Shown piece after piece: positions 17,050-24,918 of a stretch of 64,000 nt of DNA. The first letter of the stretch is position 1; each line of letters opens with the position of its first letter. Both the position numbers and the translations under genes were made by a program. This stretch comes from CAVSVP01 sp963731125 (lineage in GTDB: Bacteria > Pseudomonadota > Gammaproteobacteria > Competibacterales > Competibacteraceae): assembly GCA_963731125.1 (NCBI GenBank), contig CAVSVP010000014.1, forward strand, positions 1-64,000, in the 5' to 3' direction. The notes under the pieces are model-generated. The model saw only the letters and a program-made list of their open reading frames with translations. It searched no databases and was not told where the DNA came from.

Positions 17050-17494
17050 TAAGCCGCTATTGCAGCAACTGGCGCGCAGCCAAACTCGCCCGTGGTATCA
17101 AGTCCAACAGGCACGGATCGTGTTAGCGATCGCTGCCGGCGAACGGATTCAAAGCGTGGCGTCGCAGCTGCAATGTGATCCGAGCACGATCTGGCGGGTA
17201 TGCCGCCGGTACGAGCAGGCCGGCATGGCTGCGGTGGTCGAGCGGACGCAACGGGCGGGTTGCCCGCTGCGGATTTCCCCCTCTGCAACGGGCGCAAATT
17301 GTGCAGCTGGCCTGTCTCGAGCCGGTGGCGAAAGGGTTGCATATCACCCATTGGTCGAGCCAGGACCTGGCGTGGCAGGCAATCGCCGATGGGATGGTGC
17401 CGGCTATCAGTGGTGCGACGCTTCGCCGTATTCTGCATGACGTTGATTTGCAACCGCACCGCACCCGCTATTGGAAAACGGCACGGTATGATGA

Positions 17495-17584
17495 GAGGCT
17501 GTTGGAAAACTCCAGATCGAACGATTTCGGATCATCTTAAATCAATGCATTAGCTTGCGCGCCAGGGTATTTTCCAACAGCCTC
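17495..17584 (-). mobile_element. 90-bp MITE, copy B (inverted)
   Basis: The same 90-bp unit as copy A in reverse orientation, with perfect GAGGCTGTTGGAAAA ends. A TGA target duplication lies at 17492-17494 and 17585-17587. It interrupts the IS630 transposase between its second HTH and the catalytic core. Confidence 0.88.
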
Positions 17585-18279
17585 TGAGCAGTTCAAGCAC
17601 CGGGCTGAGAAAGTGCTGTGGTGCTACAGCCATGCCCAGCGCCTGGCCGCGCAGGGGCTGTGGAATGTCTGCGTTGATGAGATTCCCAATTGCCAAGTCT
17701 TGGAACGGCGTCCGCTCCGCCGAGCGATTCCCGGTTCTATCGAGCAGCAAGAGTTCGAGGACACGCGCCACGGGACCGTTAACATCTTGGTGTTCTTGAT
17801 CGTTCACCCTGGCCGGATGGCAGCCGTGATCGTGGATAAAAAAGATGCCGCGCATTATATCCAGCAGCGGAAGCTTTTCCGGCAGCGGCATCGTGGCCTG
17901 AAGGGGGGGGTTCTGATCCAGGATGGTGATCCCAGCCATACCGCCGGCGATACGCGGAACTACTTCGCCACGACCAGCGCTTGGTGGCGTCCGCGCTTTA
18001 CGCCGGTGCATGCGTCGTGGCTCAATCAAGCTGAGATCTTGATCCATAGCTTCAGACATCATTACCTGAAGCGCCAATCCTGGCACAGTCGTAACGACTT
18101 CATCGAGCACGTCATGACGTCATGGCCCGAATACAACGACCGTTACGCCAAACCAATTGAATGGACCTGGACCAATCACAAAATGCGCCGATGGTTCGAA
18201 AAACATGGCCACTGAATTTCTTGCATTACTTATGAGCAGCAACACTAGCTTAACGCGTTCTTTTACTTGATCTTCACTG

Positions 18280-18768
18280 TTGAAAGGGCGACATACTACT
18301 CATCAACAGGCATTTGCGGCGACGGTGTATTACCCGTATCACCCGCTCTCGGGAGAACGCGTGCTGATTATCGGGACCAAGCGGTGTGGCGACGACACGC
18401 ACTTACTGCTGGAGCAACCCGACGGCACGAAAGCATACCTGCCGGCGTGGATGATGGATCCGGCGGTCGCCAACCGGCAGCCGGTGGTGATGCCACGGAT
18501 TGATGTGGTGGCGCTTACGGATTTACGCCGCCTCGTGGACAGTCTCTTATCCTCCTCTGTGTTTCATGCTGCGGTAGTCAACCCTAGAGGAGGAAAACAT
18601 GCCACTGGACAACCGGTACCAAAAAAAGCTGTTTCTGGACACGATGCCCTCGGCGCATCGGCTACCCGAGACCGACAGAGAAAAGATCAAGGCGTGGCTG
18701 GGGGAGTTGATTGTCTCGGTATTCGAGGCAAAGCCCCAAGCACTGGGCCGCAAGGAGGTGAGCCATGA
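18280..18768 (+). CDS. DUF5372-like protein of a recombinase cassette, 5' end uncertain
   Basis: The first about 95 residues (YYPYHPLSGERVLIIGTKR, GDDTHLLLEQPDGTKAYLPAWM, then DVVALTDLRRLVDSLLSS) resemble small DUF5372-type proteins found directly upstream of transposon-borne serine recombinases. The only start near the domain is TTG at 18280, 33 bp after the IS630 end, so the natural 5' end may have been lost. The frame stays open to 18768, overlapping the 57-codon ORF and reaching the recombinase start; the last about 65 residues look like read-through and are less certain. Function is unknown. Confidence 0.55.
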   Translation: MKGRHTTHQQAFAATVYYPYHPLSGERVLIIGTKRCGDDTHLLLEQPDGTKAYLPAWMMDPAVANRQPVVMPRIDVVALTDLRRLVDSLLSSSVFHAAVVNPRGGKHATGQPVPKKAVSGHDALGASATRDRQRKDQGVAGGVDCLGIRGKAPSTGPQGGEP

Positions 18769-18772
18769 ATAA
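18599..18772 (+). CDS. Small cassette protein upstream of recombinase
   Basis: The 57-codon ORF starts MPLDNRYQKKLFLDTMPSAH with a strong GAGGAGG ribosome-binding site 5 bp before the ATG, and stops inside the start of the recombinase gene (ATGAATAA overlap). It is predicted mostly helical and charged. The order DUF5372-like, small ORF, recombinase with overlapping codons looks like a fixed cassette. It is too short for a domain assignment. Confidence 0.6.
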   Translation: MPLDNRYQKKLFLDTMPSAHRLPETDREKIKAWLGELIVSVFEAKPQALGRKEVSHE

Positions 18773-18838
18773 GATCACGGCGGATCATTTGCGGCGCATT
18801 GCCTACGTTTACGTTCGCCAATCGACCGTTAGTCAGCT
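18765..18838 (+). pseudogene. Serine recombinase, N-terminal stub cut by IS3
   Basis: Begins MNKITADHLRRIAYVYVRQSTVSQL, matching the resolvase N-terminus (strand 1 followed by the catalytic Ser in YVRQST) of large transposon recombinases. After 25 residues the frame enters the left end of IS3 copy 2. The rest of the gene is not found on the other side of the IS, so more DNA was deleted than the insertion alone explains. Confidence 0.75.
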
Positions 18839-18911
18839 CCCCCTATGGCAGGATAGATGTCGTCCCCCAGAAAGCGTAAACTGTCTATTGAGGGGGCGAA
18901 GGTGAGAGACG

Positions 18912-19412
18912 ATGAGAACCTATTCGGCAGAATTTAAGGCCAGCATCATTGAGAAATTGTTACCCCCACAGAATGGGGATGTGGTGCAGTTGGCTCAGGA
19001 AAGTGGAATCCCCAAGGATACGCTCTATAGCTGGCGGAGCCAGGCCCGCCGGGCGCGGGGATTAACGGCATCCCCGGCGGCGGAGGCGGGGCAGCGCTGG
19101 AGCAGTGAAGAGAAGGTTACCGTCGTGGTGGAGACGGCGGCGCTGAATGAGGCGGAATTGGGCGAATACTGCCGTAAGCGAGGGCGCTATCGCGAACCAA
19201 TTACCGCCTGGCGTGCGGCCTGCCAACAGGCCAATCCGGTGGTCTCCTCCCCCAGAGCGCGTCCCCTGAGCGAGGCCCAGGCCGATAAACGGCGGATTCG
19301 CGACCTGGAGCGTGAATTGCGCCGCAAGGACAAAGCCTTGGCCGAGGCGGCGGCACTGCTGGTGCTCCAAAAAAAAGCCCAGGCGATCTGGGGGGACAAC
19401 GAGGACGCCTGA
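18912..19412 (+). CDS. IS3-family transposase OrfA, copy 2
   Basis: The 166-residue product differs at only a few positions from the copy 1 OrfA (for example QNGDV for QHVEV) and keeps the HTH, the charged C-terminal helix and the A8 slippery run at 19369-19376. It is intact, but its downstream orfB partner is destroyed, so it can act only as a DNA-binding or regulatory protein. Confidence 0.92.
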   Translation: MRTYSAEFKASIIEKLLPPQNGDVVQLAQESGIPKDTLYSWRSQARRARGLTASPAAEAGQRWSSEEKVTVVVETAALNEAELGEYCRKRGRYREPITAWRAACQQANPVVSSPRARPLSEAQADKRRIRDLERELRRKDKALAEAAALLVLQKKAQAIWGDNEDA

Positions 19413-19508
19413 TCAGCCCTCCAGATCGCCAGCAAGCGGTGGCCCTGATTGACGAGGCCCACCGTAGGGGGACTCGCCTAGCGCCCGCGTGTCACCAGCT
19501 GGGCCTGA

Positions 19509-19598
19509 GAGGCTGTTGGAAAATACCCTGGCGCGCAAGCTAATGCGTTGATTTAAAATGCTCCGAAATCGTTCGATCAGGGGTTTTCCAACAGCCTC
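19509..19598 (+). mobile_element. 90-bp MITE, copy C
   Basis: The same orientation and length as copy A, with ends GAGGCTGTTGGAAAA and TTTTCCAACAGCCTC. A TGA target duplication lies at 19506-19508 and 19599-19601, confirmed by the uninterrupted sequence in IS3 copy 1 (GGGCCTGAGTCTG on the coding strand). Confidence 0.92.
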
Positions 19599-19995
19599 TG
19601 AGTCTGCGCACCTATCAGCGCTGGACGCAAGGGGAAGACGTCAAGGTCGATGGCCGCCCGACAGCACCGCGTCCGAAACCGGCTAACCAACTCAGTGCCG
19701 AAGAACGGGCCCGGGTGCTGGAGACCTGCCATACCCCCGCGCATGCCAGCTTGCCGCCCAGTCAAATCGTGCCGCGTTTGGCAGATCAGGGGGAATACCT
19801 GGCTTCGGAATCCACCTTCTACCGGATTCTGCATACGGCTGAGGAACAGCGCCATCGCGGGCGCAGCCGCGCCCCACGGCCACCAACTCCCCCGCCGCGC
19901 CATGGCGCCCGCGGCCCGCGCGAGGTCTGGTCATGGGATATTACCTGGTTACCGGGCCCGGTGAAGGGGCTGTTTTTCTATCTGTATCTCATCAT

Positions 19996-21907
19996 AATGG
20001 TTTAATCACAAATGACAAATTTTGCATGAGCCGTACGGGCCAGTTGAAACTGAGCTGGTCGCGATGCCCGCAACACGGGCGGAGTTAATCTGATGGTGAA
20101 TCGGTATACCGTAGCAATGAACCCTATTCATTGTGGAGGTAGCCATGAAACACCAGTGGCGAGTGCAGCGCCAGCTGATCGCGAAAGCGGACGGCGCTCG
20201 TCGATGGGACCGGGCCTACCAACAGCTGCTGCAATGGGCCCTAGCCGCCACGCACCAACCGGTGGCGAACGTTGTGAGCAGCGACCCTCAGACGGCGGAG
20301 GACACTCATGAGAACGGCGATCTATGGGCGCGTATCCACCCAGCGTCAAGCGCAGACCCAGACCATCGAACAACAACTAACGTTACTGCATGCGCATCTG
20401 CGAGCCCAAGGCGAGGACCTGCCGGCGGAGAACATCTTTCGCGACGACGGCTATAGCGGAGCGAGCCTGAACCGCCCTGGCTTGGATCAGTTGCGCGACA
20501 AAATCAAAGCGGCGGACTTTGATCGGGTAGTAGTCACTGCCCCCGATCGGTTGGCCCGTAACTACGTCCATCAAATGGTGTTGCTCGAAGAGCTTGAGCG
20601 CTACGGCTGTGAGGTGCAGTTTCTGGACCGACCGATGAGTCAGGATCCGCATGACCAGTTACTGTTGCAAATTCGCGGTGCCGTAGCCGAATACGAACGC
20701 ACCTTGATGAGCGAGCGGATGCGCCGCGGGCGCCAGCGAAAGCTCCGTAGCGGAACGCTGTTGCCGTGGAGCGTGCCGCCCTACGGCTATCGGGTTGATC
20801 CGGATCGACCACGCGATCCGGAGGGGGTTTACCTCGACCCTGCGGAAGCGGTGGTGGTCAAAGAGCTGTTTGCTGCTTATGCGGACGAATCGGTCAGTCT
20901 GGGTGACTTGGCCAGGCGCTTATCTACGGCTGGAGTGGCGACAGCGACCGGCAAACGCCGCTGGCAGATTACGACGCTGCGTAATTTGTTGACCAATCCG
21001 ACCTATACCGGCCAAGTCTATACAGACCGCTCTCGTGCTCGCGCGGTGCGACGTCGGCAGTCGGCGTTACACCCGGTTGGTCACGCTAGTGGTAAGACGG
21101 CAGTACCGCGGGAGCAGTGGACACCAGCAGCGAGCGTTCCCGCCATTGTGAGCCCAGCACAAGATGAGCTGGTACCAGCCAAACTCGCTCGCAATCAGGC
21201 CTTTGCACGGCGTAACAACAAAGCCCACCCTTACCTCTTGCGCGCGCTGGTCAGCTGTGGGCTATGTGGGTTGAGCTGCACCGCGCGGACGGTACAGCCG
21301 GGTGGTTATAGCTACTACTTCTGTCACGGCAAGCGCGCCCGTAGCCAAAGCGCGCGTGATACGCATTGCTCGTCACGCTGTATTCCAGTACAAGCACTGG
21401 ATGAGCTGGTATGGCAAGACCTCTGTGAAGTGCTACGCCACCCCGAGATCGTTGCTTACGCCTTGGAGCGTGCCCACGGTGGGCATTGGTTGCCACAAGA
21501 GCTGCAGGTCCGTAAAGAGGCACTACGCAAAGGCCAGGCGAGTCTAGCGCAGCAGCTCGAACGTCTTACCCAGGCGTATTTGATGGCAGTGATCCCGGTC
21601 GCCGAGTACCAGCGGCGCCGCGCCGAGTTGGAGCGCAAACGCCACGCGCTGGAGCAGCAGGCGAAACAGCTTGAGAGTCAAGTCGATCAGCAAGCCGCCT
21701 TAGCCGGCGTGATCGGCTCCGTAGCAGCATTTTGTCAGCGGGTGCAAAGGGGCTTGACCAGCGCCACCTTTGAACACAAACGGACTTTAGTTGAATTGTT
21801 AATTGATCGGGTTGTGGTCAGCAATGGCGATGTCGAAATCCGCTATGTGATTCCAACGAGTCCCAGCAGCGAGCATATTCAGTTTTGTCACTTGCGTAAA
21901 GACTATT
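19996..21907 (+). mobile_element. 1.9-kb serine-recombinase element with readable att ends
   Basis: Comparison with IS3 copy 1 places the junctions in an AT dinucleotide present at both ends (19994-19995 and 21908-21909), as expected for the 2-bp crossover of serine recombinases. The element ends form an imperfect 24-bp inverted repeat: AATGGTTTAATCAC-AAATGACAAA on the left against AATAGTCTTTACGC-AAGTGACAAA read inward from the right, with 17 of 24 positions matching. It encodes one recombinase and possibly one small upstream ORF and no other cargo. Confidence 0.85.
20145..20456 (+). CDS. Small ORF upstream of and overlapping the recombinase
   Basis: ATG at 20145 follows GGAGGT. The first about 60 residues (MKHQWRVQRQLIAKADGARR, then WDRAYQQLLQWALAATHQPV) look protein-like, with a tryptophan/arginine-rich helical pattern. 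The frame then continues for about 50 codons across the recombinase start with composition typical of an out-of-frame overlap. It may be a real accessory protein with a fortuitously late stop. No function is recognised. Confidence 0.45.
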   Translation: MKHQWRVQRQLIAKADGARRWDRAYQQLLQWALAATHQPVANVVSSDPQTAEDTHENGDLWARIHPASSADPDHRTTTNVTACASASPRRGPAGGEHLSRRRL

Positions 21908-21912
21908 ATTGA
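20308..21912 (+). CDS. Large serine recombinase
   Basis: The 534-residue protein has a resolvase catalytic domain (about 3-150) with Ser in AIYGRVSTQRQ, and RVVVTAPDRLARN and EYERTLMSERMRRG containing the conserved Arg residues. It continues with a recombinase domain (about 165-270, PPYGYRVDP and LRNLLTNPTYTGQ), a zinc ribbon (SCGLCGLSC and later CSSRC), and a coiled coil (about 395-480). It catalyses insertion and excision of its own element. A GGAGG lies before the ATG. The stop codon TGA (21910-21912) belongs to the target IS3 sequence, not to the element. Confidence 0.93.
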   Translation: MRTAIYGRVSTQRQAQTQTIEQQLTLLHAHLRAQGEDLPAENIFRDDGYSGASLNRPGLDQLRDKIKAADFDRVVVTAPDRLARNYVHQMVLLEELERYGCEVQFLDRPMSQDPHDQLLLQIRGAVAEYERTLMSERMRRGRQRKLRSGTLLPWSVPPYGYRVDPDRPRDPEGVYLDPAEAVVVKELFAAYADESVSLGDLARRLSTAGVATATGKRRWQITTLRNLLTNPTYTGQVYTDRSRARAVRRRQSALHPVGHASGKTAVPREQWTPAASVPAIVSPAQDELVPAKLARNQAFARRNNKAHPYLLRALVSCGLCGLSCTARTVQPGGYSYYFCHGKRARSQSARDTHCSSRCIPVQALDELVWQDLCEVLRHPEIVAYALERAHGGHWLPQELQVRKEALRKGQASLAQQLERLTQAYLMAVIPVAEYQRRRAELERKRHALEQQAKQLESQVDQQAALAGVIGSVAAFCQRVQRGLTSATFEHKRTLVELLIDRVVVSNGDVEIRYVIPTSPSSEHIQFCHLRKDYY

Positions 21913-22584
21913 CCTCTATAGCCGCAAAATCGTCGGCTGGGAGGTGTATGCGTGCGAAAGCGCGGCCTATGCCGCTGAGGTCGTGCGTCGGGCGGTCCTG
22001 GTGGAGCAGGGTCTGGATCAGCCCTTGGTGCTGCATGCCGATAACGGCAGTCCCATGAAGGGCAGTGCCTGGTTGGAGACGCTTTACCGCCTCGGGGTCG
22101 TGACCTCTTACAGCCGCCCCCGCGTGAGCAACGACAACCCGTTCTCCGAGGCCGTCTTTCGTACCTGCAAGTATCGGCCTGGCTACCCTGAGCACGGGTT
22201 CGCCTCGCTGGAGGCCGCCCGGGCATGGGTGCTGCAGTTTGTGACCTGGTATAATCACGACCATCGCCATAGCCGGATTCGCTTCGTGACCCCTCACGAA
22301 CGCCATAGCGGCCAAGAAGCCGCCCTTTTGGCGCAGCGCGAGGCGGTTTATGAACAAGCCAGGGCACGTCACCCCGAGCGCTGGCAGGGCGCCATCCGCA
22401 ACTGGAAGCCGGTCACCGAGGTGTGGCTAAACCCAGCCGCTGAGGTGCTGGACCATGTTCCCGGTCTACCACAGACCGAATAGAAAAAGACGACAACTAT
22501 CTTGACAAACACCGGCCGGTCCGCCAGCGATGTTGCCCGCCCGGCTAAATGGACGGGGAGGGACCAGTGATGTAAGTCTTTGAA

Positions 22585-22607
22585 AATGCCATGTAGTGGC
22601 ATTTTTT
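22585..22607. terminator. Rho-independent terminator, probably bidirectional
   Basis: A perfect 7-bp stem AATGCCA/TGGCATT with the 5-base loop TGTAG is followed by a T run on the plus strand and by TTTT when read on the minus strand. It lies about 28 bp beyond the stop of the fixJ-type gene and faces the IS3 remnant on the other side. Confidence 0.75.
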
Positions 22608-22634
22608 AAAAGTAGCATAAGCTAAATCAATGAC

Positions 22635-23285
22635 TTACGTTATTATATGGCGAACTTGGGAGGCCACGTTAGATTTATTAAGTCCACAACTGAATACCAT
22701 GGCTACCAGGTCCGGCAACGATTTGGCCTCCATCTTATCGATGATTCTGGAGCGATGTGTTTCAACGGTCCTAGGGCTGACATGCAGCTCCTTGGCAATT
22801 TCCTTATTAGATTTGCCTTCGATAATGAGATTCATAATTTCACGTTCCCGCGGCGTCAGACGCGCATAGCGTCTGATGATAGCTTGTTTATCGATGTCTG
22901 ACTCACGTGTTCGGGCATCTTTCGCCATGGCTTCCTGAACACGTTCAAGCAGAACCTGCATACGAAAAGGTTTTTCTAGAAAGTCTATGGCACCCGCCTT
23001 AATTGCCTTGACTGACATAGGTATATCACCGTGGCCAGTAATAAAAATAATCGGGATCCTAATACGATTTGCCGTAAGAGCTTCCTGAAGTTCTAGGCCA
23101 CTCATTTGGGGCATGCGTACATCCAATACTAGGCAGCCGGGGCGGTCGGAGCAATAGGCGGCTAAGAATGACTCAGCGGCATCATAAGTCTCTACATTTA
23201 GATCTGCTGTTTTGAGGGACAGACTAAGAGCGTCGCGAACGCCTGGGTCATCGTCGACCAGAAATACCGTAGGGACTGAAGTCAT
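22635..23285 (-). CDS. FixJ/NarL-type response regulator
   Basis: The 216-residue protein has a receiver domain (about 5-120) with acidic pocket VFLVDDDPG, phospho-acceptor Asp in CLVLDVRMPQMSG, Thr in FITGHGD and Lys in FLEKPF. A LuxR-type HTH follows (about 145-205) with LTPREREIMNLIIEGKSNKE and VSPRTVETHRSRI. The start at 23285 is preferred over the frame start at 23297. It is an orphan: no histidine kinase is adjacent, so signal and targets cannot be inferred. Confidence 0.92.
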   Translation of the reverse strand: MTSVPTVFLVDDDPGVRDALSLSLKTADLNVETYDAAESFLAAYCSDRPGCLVLDVRMPQMSGLELQEALTANRIRIPIIFITGHGDIPMSVKAIKAGAIDFLEKPFRMQVLLERVQEAMAKDARTRESDIDKQAIIRRYARLTPREREIMNLIIEGKSNKEIAKELHVSPRTVETHRSRIIDKMEAKSLPDLVAMVFSCGLNKSNVASQVRHIIT

Positions 23286-23563
23286 AGTGCAACACATTTA
23301 TTTTGGGGCTACTGACAGCGTAAAAGGCAACATGGCGCCGTGGTTAATAGCGAACTTTGGCCATGATTTTACTTTGTAGGTTTCAACGATAAACCGTCCT
23401 TGGATAAGGGCCCCAATAATAACATACGTGGATTTTGCGGGTTAGGTGTTTTTGAATATCAGTCTCGATAATAAGAGGCTAAAAAATCCAAACAGTTACC
23501 AATTAAGCCAAGCAGTCGGATTAAAAAAAAGGATCAGCTATAGAGTGGCGATACCTGAATCAA

Positions 23564-23941
23564 TTATATCCTAACTCCAAAGCGTGGAAATGTTTGACTT
23601 CCGTTGATTAGGCTTTCCCCCTCTTTAGCGGCCGCTTCATCGAGAATGGCTTTCAAACCAAGACGTGCGGCCGGGTCAGTCGTATCCACCATCAAACCTA
23701 TACCGTTATTCGCCGTATGCACGACAATTCCTGGAATACGATAGTCGGCACTATATGAATCGCTGGCCAAAGCAAAACGGATTTCTAAGTAGGTGTTTTT
23801 CGGAAAAATGCTGTCAGTTGCCACAAAGATTCCATAGAAACCGACATTGAATACTGTACCCTGAGCCGCGTACCGTTGACCCCGAAATAATAATACGTCC
23901 ATGGCAGTGTCAATACGCTGGCCCCAACGATGTTCTACCAT
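23564..23941 (-). CDS. PilZ-like domain protein
   Basis: The 125-residue protein starts MVEHRWGQRIDTAMDVLLF, where RWGQR fits the RxxxR half of the PilZ c-di-GMP motif. The second half, normally D/NxSxxG, reads NVGFYG with Gly for Ser, so nucleotide binding is uncertain. The beta-strand pattern and the ending GIGLMVDTTDPAARLGLK are typical of PilZ. It stands alone; type IV pilus genes lie far away at 60 kb. The 270-bp region before the fixJ start shows no gene. Confidence 0.7.
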   Translation of the reverse strand: MVEHRWGQRIDTAMDVLLFRGQRYAAQGTVFNVGFYGIFVATDSIFPKNTYLEIRFALASDSYSADYRIPGIVVHTANNGIGLMVDTTDPAARLGLKAILDEAAAKEGESLINGSQTFPRFGVRI

Positions 23942-24175
23942 TATGGTCTATGCTCCTTCCTGTCCGTCTTGTATTGAGGTCTATTGGGGTGTTTCCGGAA
24001 TACTCCAGATCCAGTGGGTAATCGATCTAGATTAATAATCTAGCCCGATGAGATAGGGGTACCCTAGTGAATCCTGTAAGTTAGCCTCTGTCTCAGGCTA
24101 GAGCCTCACAAGAGACTTATCCGTCTACGGTTATGGTTTCTGTTCTGGACCATAATCGATATCGTTAGGTCTGAT

Positions 24176-24571
24176 TTAGAGAGAGTTTTCTAGCGATGGT
24201 ATATTAAGCTTTTTCTCTATACTTTTCATGTGAACCAAATCTTCAATGCTTCTACCTAATGTGTCCACTTTATGATAAAGATTCCGAATATCGTTTTTAT
24301 TAGCCATACCTAAGCGATGCAGTCCTGCAGAGATACGAGCTTCGATTGTGTTTTCCAGTTTTTCTAAGTTATTGTTTGTCGAAACCTGCATTTGTTGAAG
24401 CTTATCAGTAAATACCTCGTTGCCGTGAGCTTCAACCTCTGTACCCTTTGCCAAGAGCAAGCGGTAAAGGGTACCTCCTTTTTCTTGAAGGGTAGAGAAG
24501 GTGCCTAAACTGATCAACCAAGCTTCATGAATCTGCTTCTCAACTCTTTTGATTTCTTGATGCAATGCCAT
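24176..24571 (-). CDS. Phasin-family (polyhydroxyalkanoate granule) protein
   Basis: The 131-residue, almost entirely helical protein carries the pattern of PhaF/phasin_3-type granule proteins: EIKRVEKQIHEAWLISLGTF, VEAHGNEVF near the middle, then IEARISAGLHRLGMANKNDI and LYHKVDTLGRSIEDL. The start at 24571 is set by AAGGAGAT 7 bases upstream; a frame start 14 codons earlier is less likely. It is expected to coat storage granules or link them to DNA. No phaC or phaP is in the window. Confidence 0.7.
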   Translation of the reverse strand: MALHQEIKRVEKQIHEAWLISLGTFSTLQEKGGTLYRLLLAKGTEVEAHGNEVFTDKLQQMQVSTNNNLEKLENTIEARISAGLHRLGMANKNDIRNLYHKVDTLGRSIEDLVHMKSIEKKLNIPSLENSL

Positions 24572-24912
24572 TGTTATCTCCTTAGCGGTGCAATAAATCA
24601 GTTGTCTATTCAAAAATATGAAAAATGGCTTCTAGCTTAAATGATGGTGATCAGAAAGTCAGAAAGATAGATAGGAAATGCTAACTGACTGTGAGAACGC
24701 ATTATAATGTATAATAGTGACTGTTTTATGAAACAATCGTTATCCCTTTACACTCATAATTAATAAGAAAACACCTTATTACTAATAAAGCATAATAACC
24801 AATCACTGGGAATACGTAAAAATACGTACATGTATTTCGGAAAAATGAAAAAAGCTTTATTTTGAAAAGAAATTTTTCTGTATGAAAAATATCCGTACGG
24901 TGTCTGTCCCTT
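24572..24912 (-). other. AT-rich intergenic region upstream of the phasin gene
   Basis: No gene is seen. It contains a putative minus-strand promoter (24708-24736) and a direct repeat of AATACGT near 24811-24829. The AT content is clearly higher than in the flanking genes. Confidence 0.5.
24708..24736 (-). promoter_or_regulatory. Putative sigma70 promoter for the phasin gene
   Basis: On the minus strand TTGTTT (24731-24736) and TATACA (24708-24713) are separated by 17 bp, in an AT-rich region. It would give a leader of about 130 nt. It was identified by eye only. Confidence 0.35.
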
Positions 24913-24918
24913 GTGTTC

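Larger units (their letters stand above)
16913..18215 (+). pseudogene. IS630-family transposase, disrupted
   Basis: Removing the two 90-bp MITEs and one 3-bp target copy each restores most of a single frame: MRGRKPRLLQLAPNDKPLL, then an HTH (ERIQSVASQLQCDPSTIWRV), a second HTH, and the DDE core. Acidic residues are seen in CVDEIPNCQVLERR, VLIQDGDPSHTAGD and HASWLNQAEILIHSF. One more lesion remains: an extra C in the CCCCC run near 17278-17282 shifts the frame. The product is inactive here; transposition would require a transposase from elsewhere. Confidence 0.88.
16828..18245 (+). mobile_element. IS630-family element, broken by two MITEs
   Basis: The element is bounded by TA dinucleotides (16826-16827 and 18246-18247), the expected IS630 target duplication. 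Its terminal inverted repeat is perfect over more than 30 bp: GTGTTGCTGCTCATAAGTAA at the left and its complement at the right, extending to AATTTC. Two 90-bp MITEs (16960-17049 and 17495-17584) sit inside in opposite orientation. Confidence 0.9.
19439..22483 (+). pseudogene. IS3-family transposase OrfB, copy 2, split in three
   Basis: The parts are about 19439-19508 (VALIDEAHRRGTRLAPACHQ), 19599-19993 (LRTYQRWTQGEDVKVDGR to LFFYLYLI) and 21910-22483 (DLYSRKIVGWEVYACESA to GLPQTE). They align end to end with the intact orfB at 31-1068. The first break is the 90-bp MITE and the second is the serine-recombinase element. Few other changes are present, so the breaks are fairly recent. Confidence 0.9.
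18839..22513 (+). mobile_element. IS3-family insertion sequence, copy 2, doubly interrupted
   Basis: The same element as at the left edge of the window, in the opposite orientation, with ends CCCCCTATGGCAGG (left) and GACAAACACC (right). It is interrupted in orfB by a 90-bp MITE (19509-19598) and by a 1.9-kb recombinase element (19996-21907). Removing both restores the structure of copy 1. The left flank is a recombinase stub; no target duplication is visible. Confidence 0.88.
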
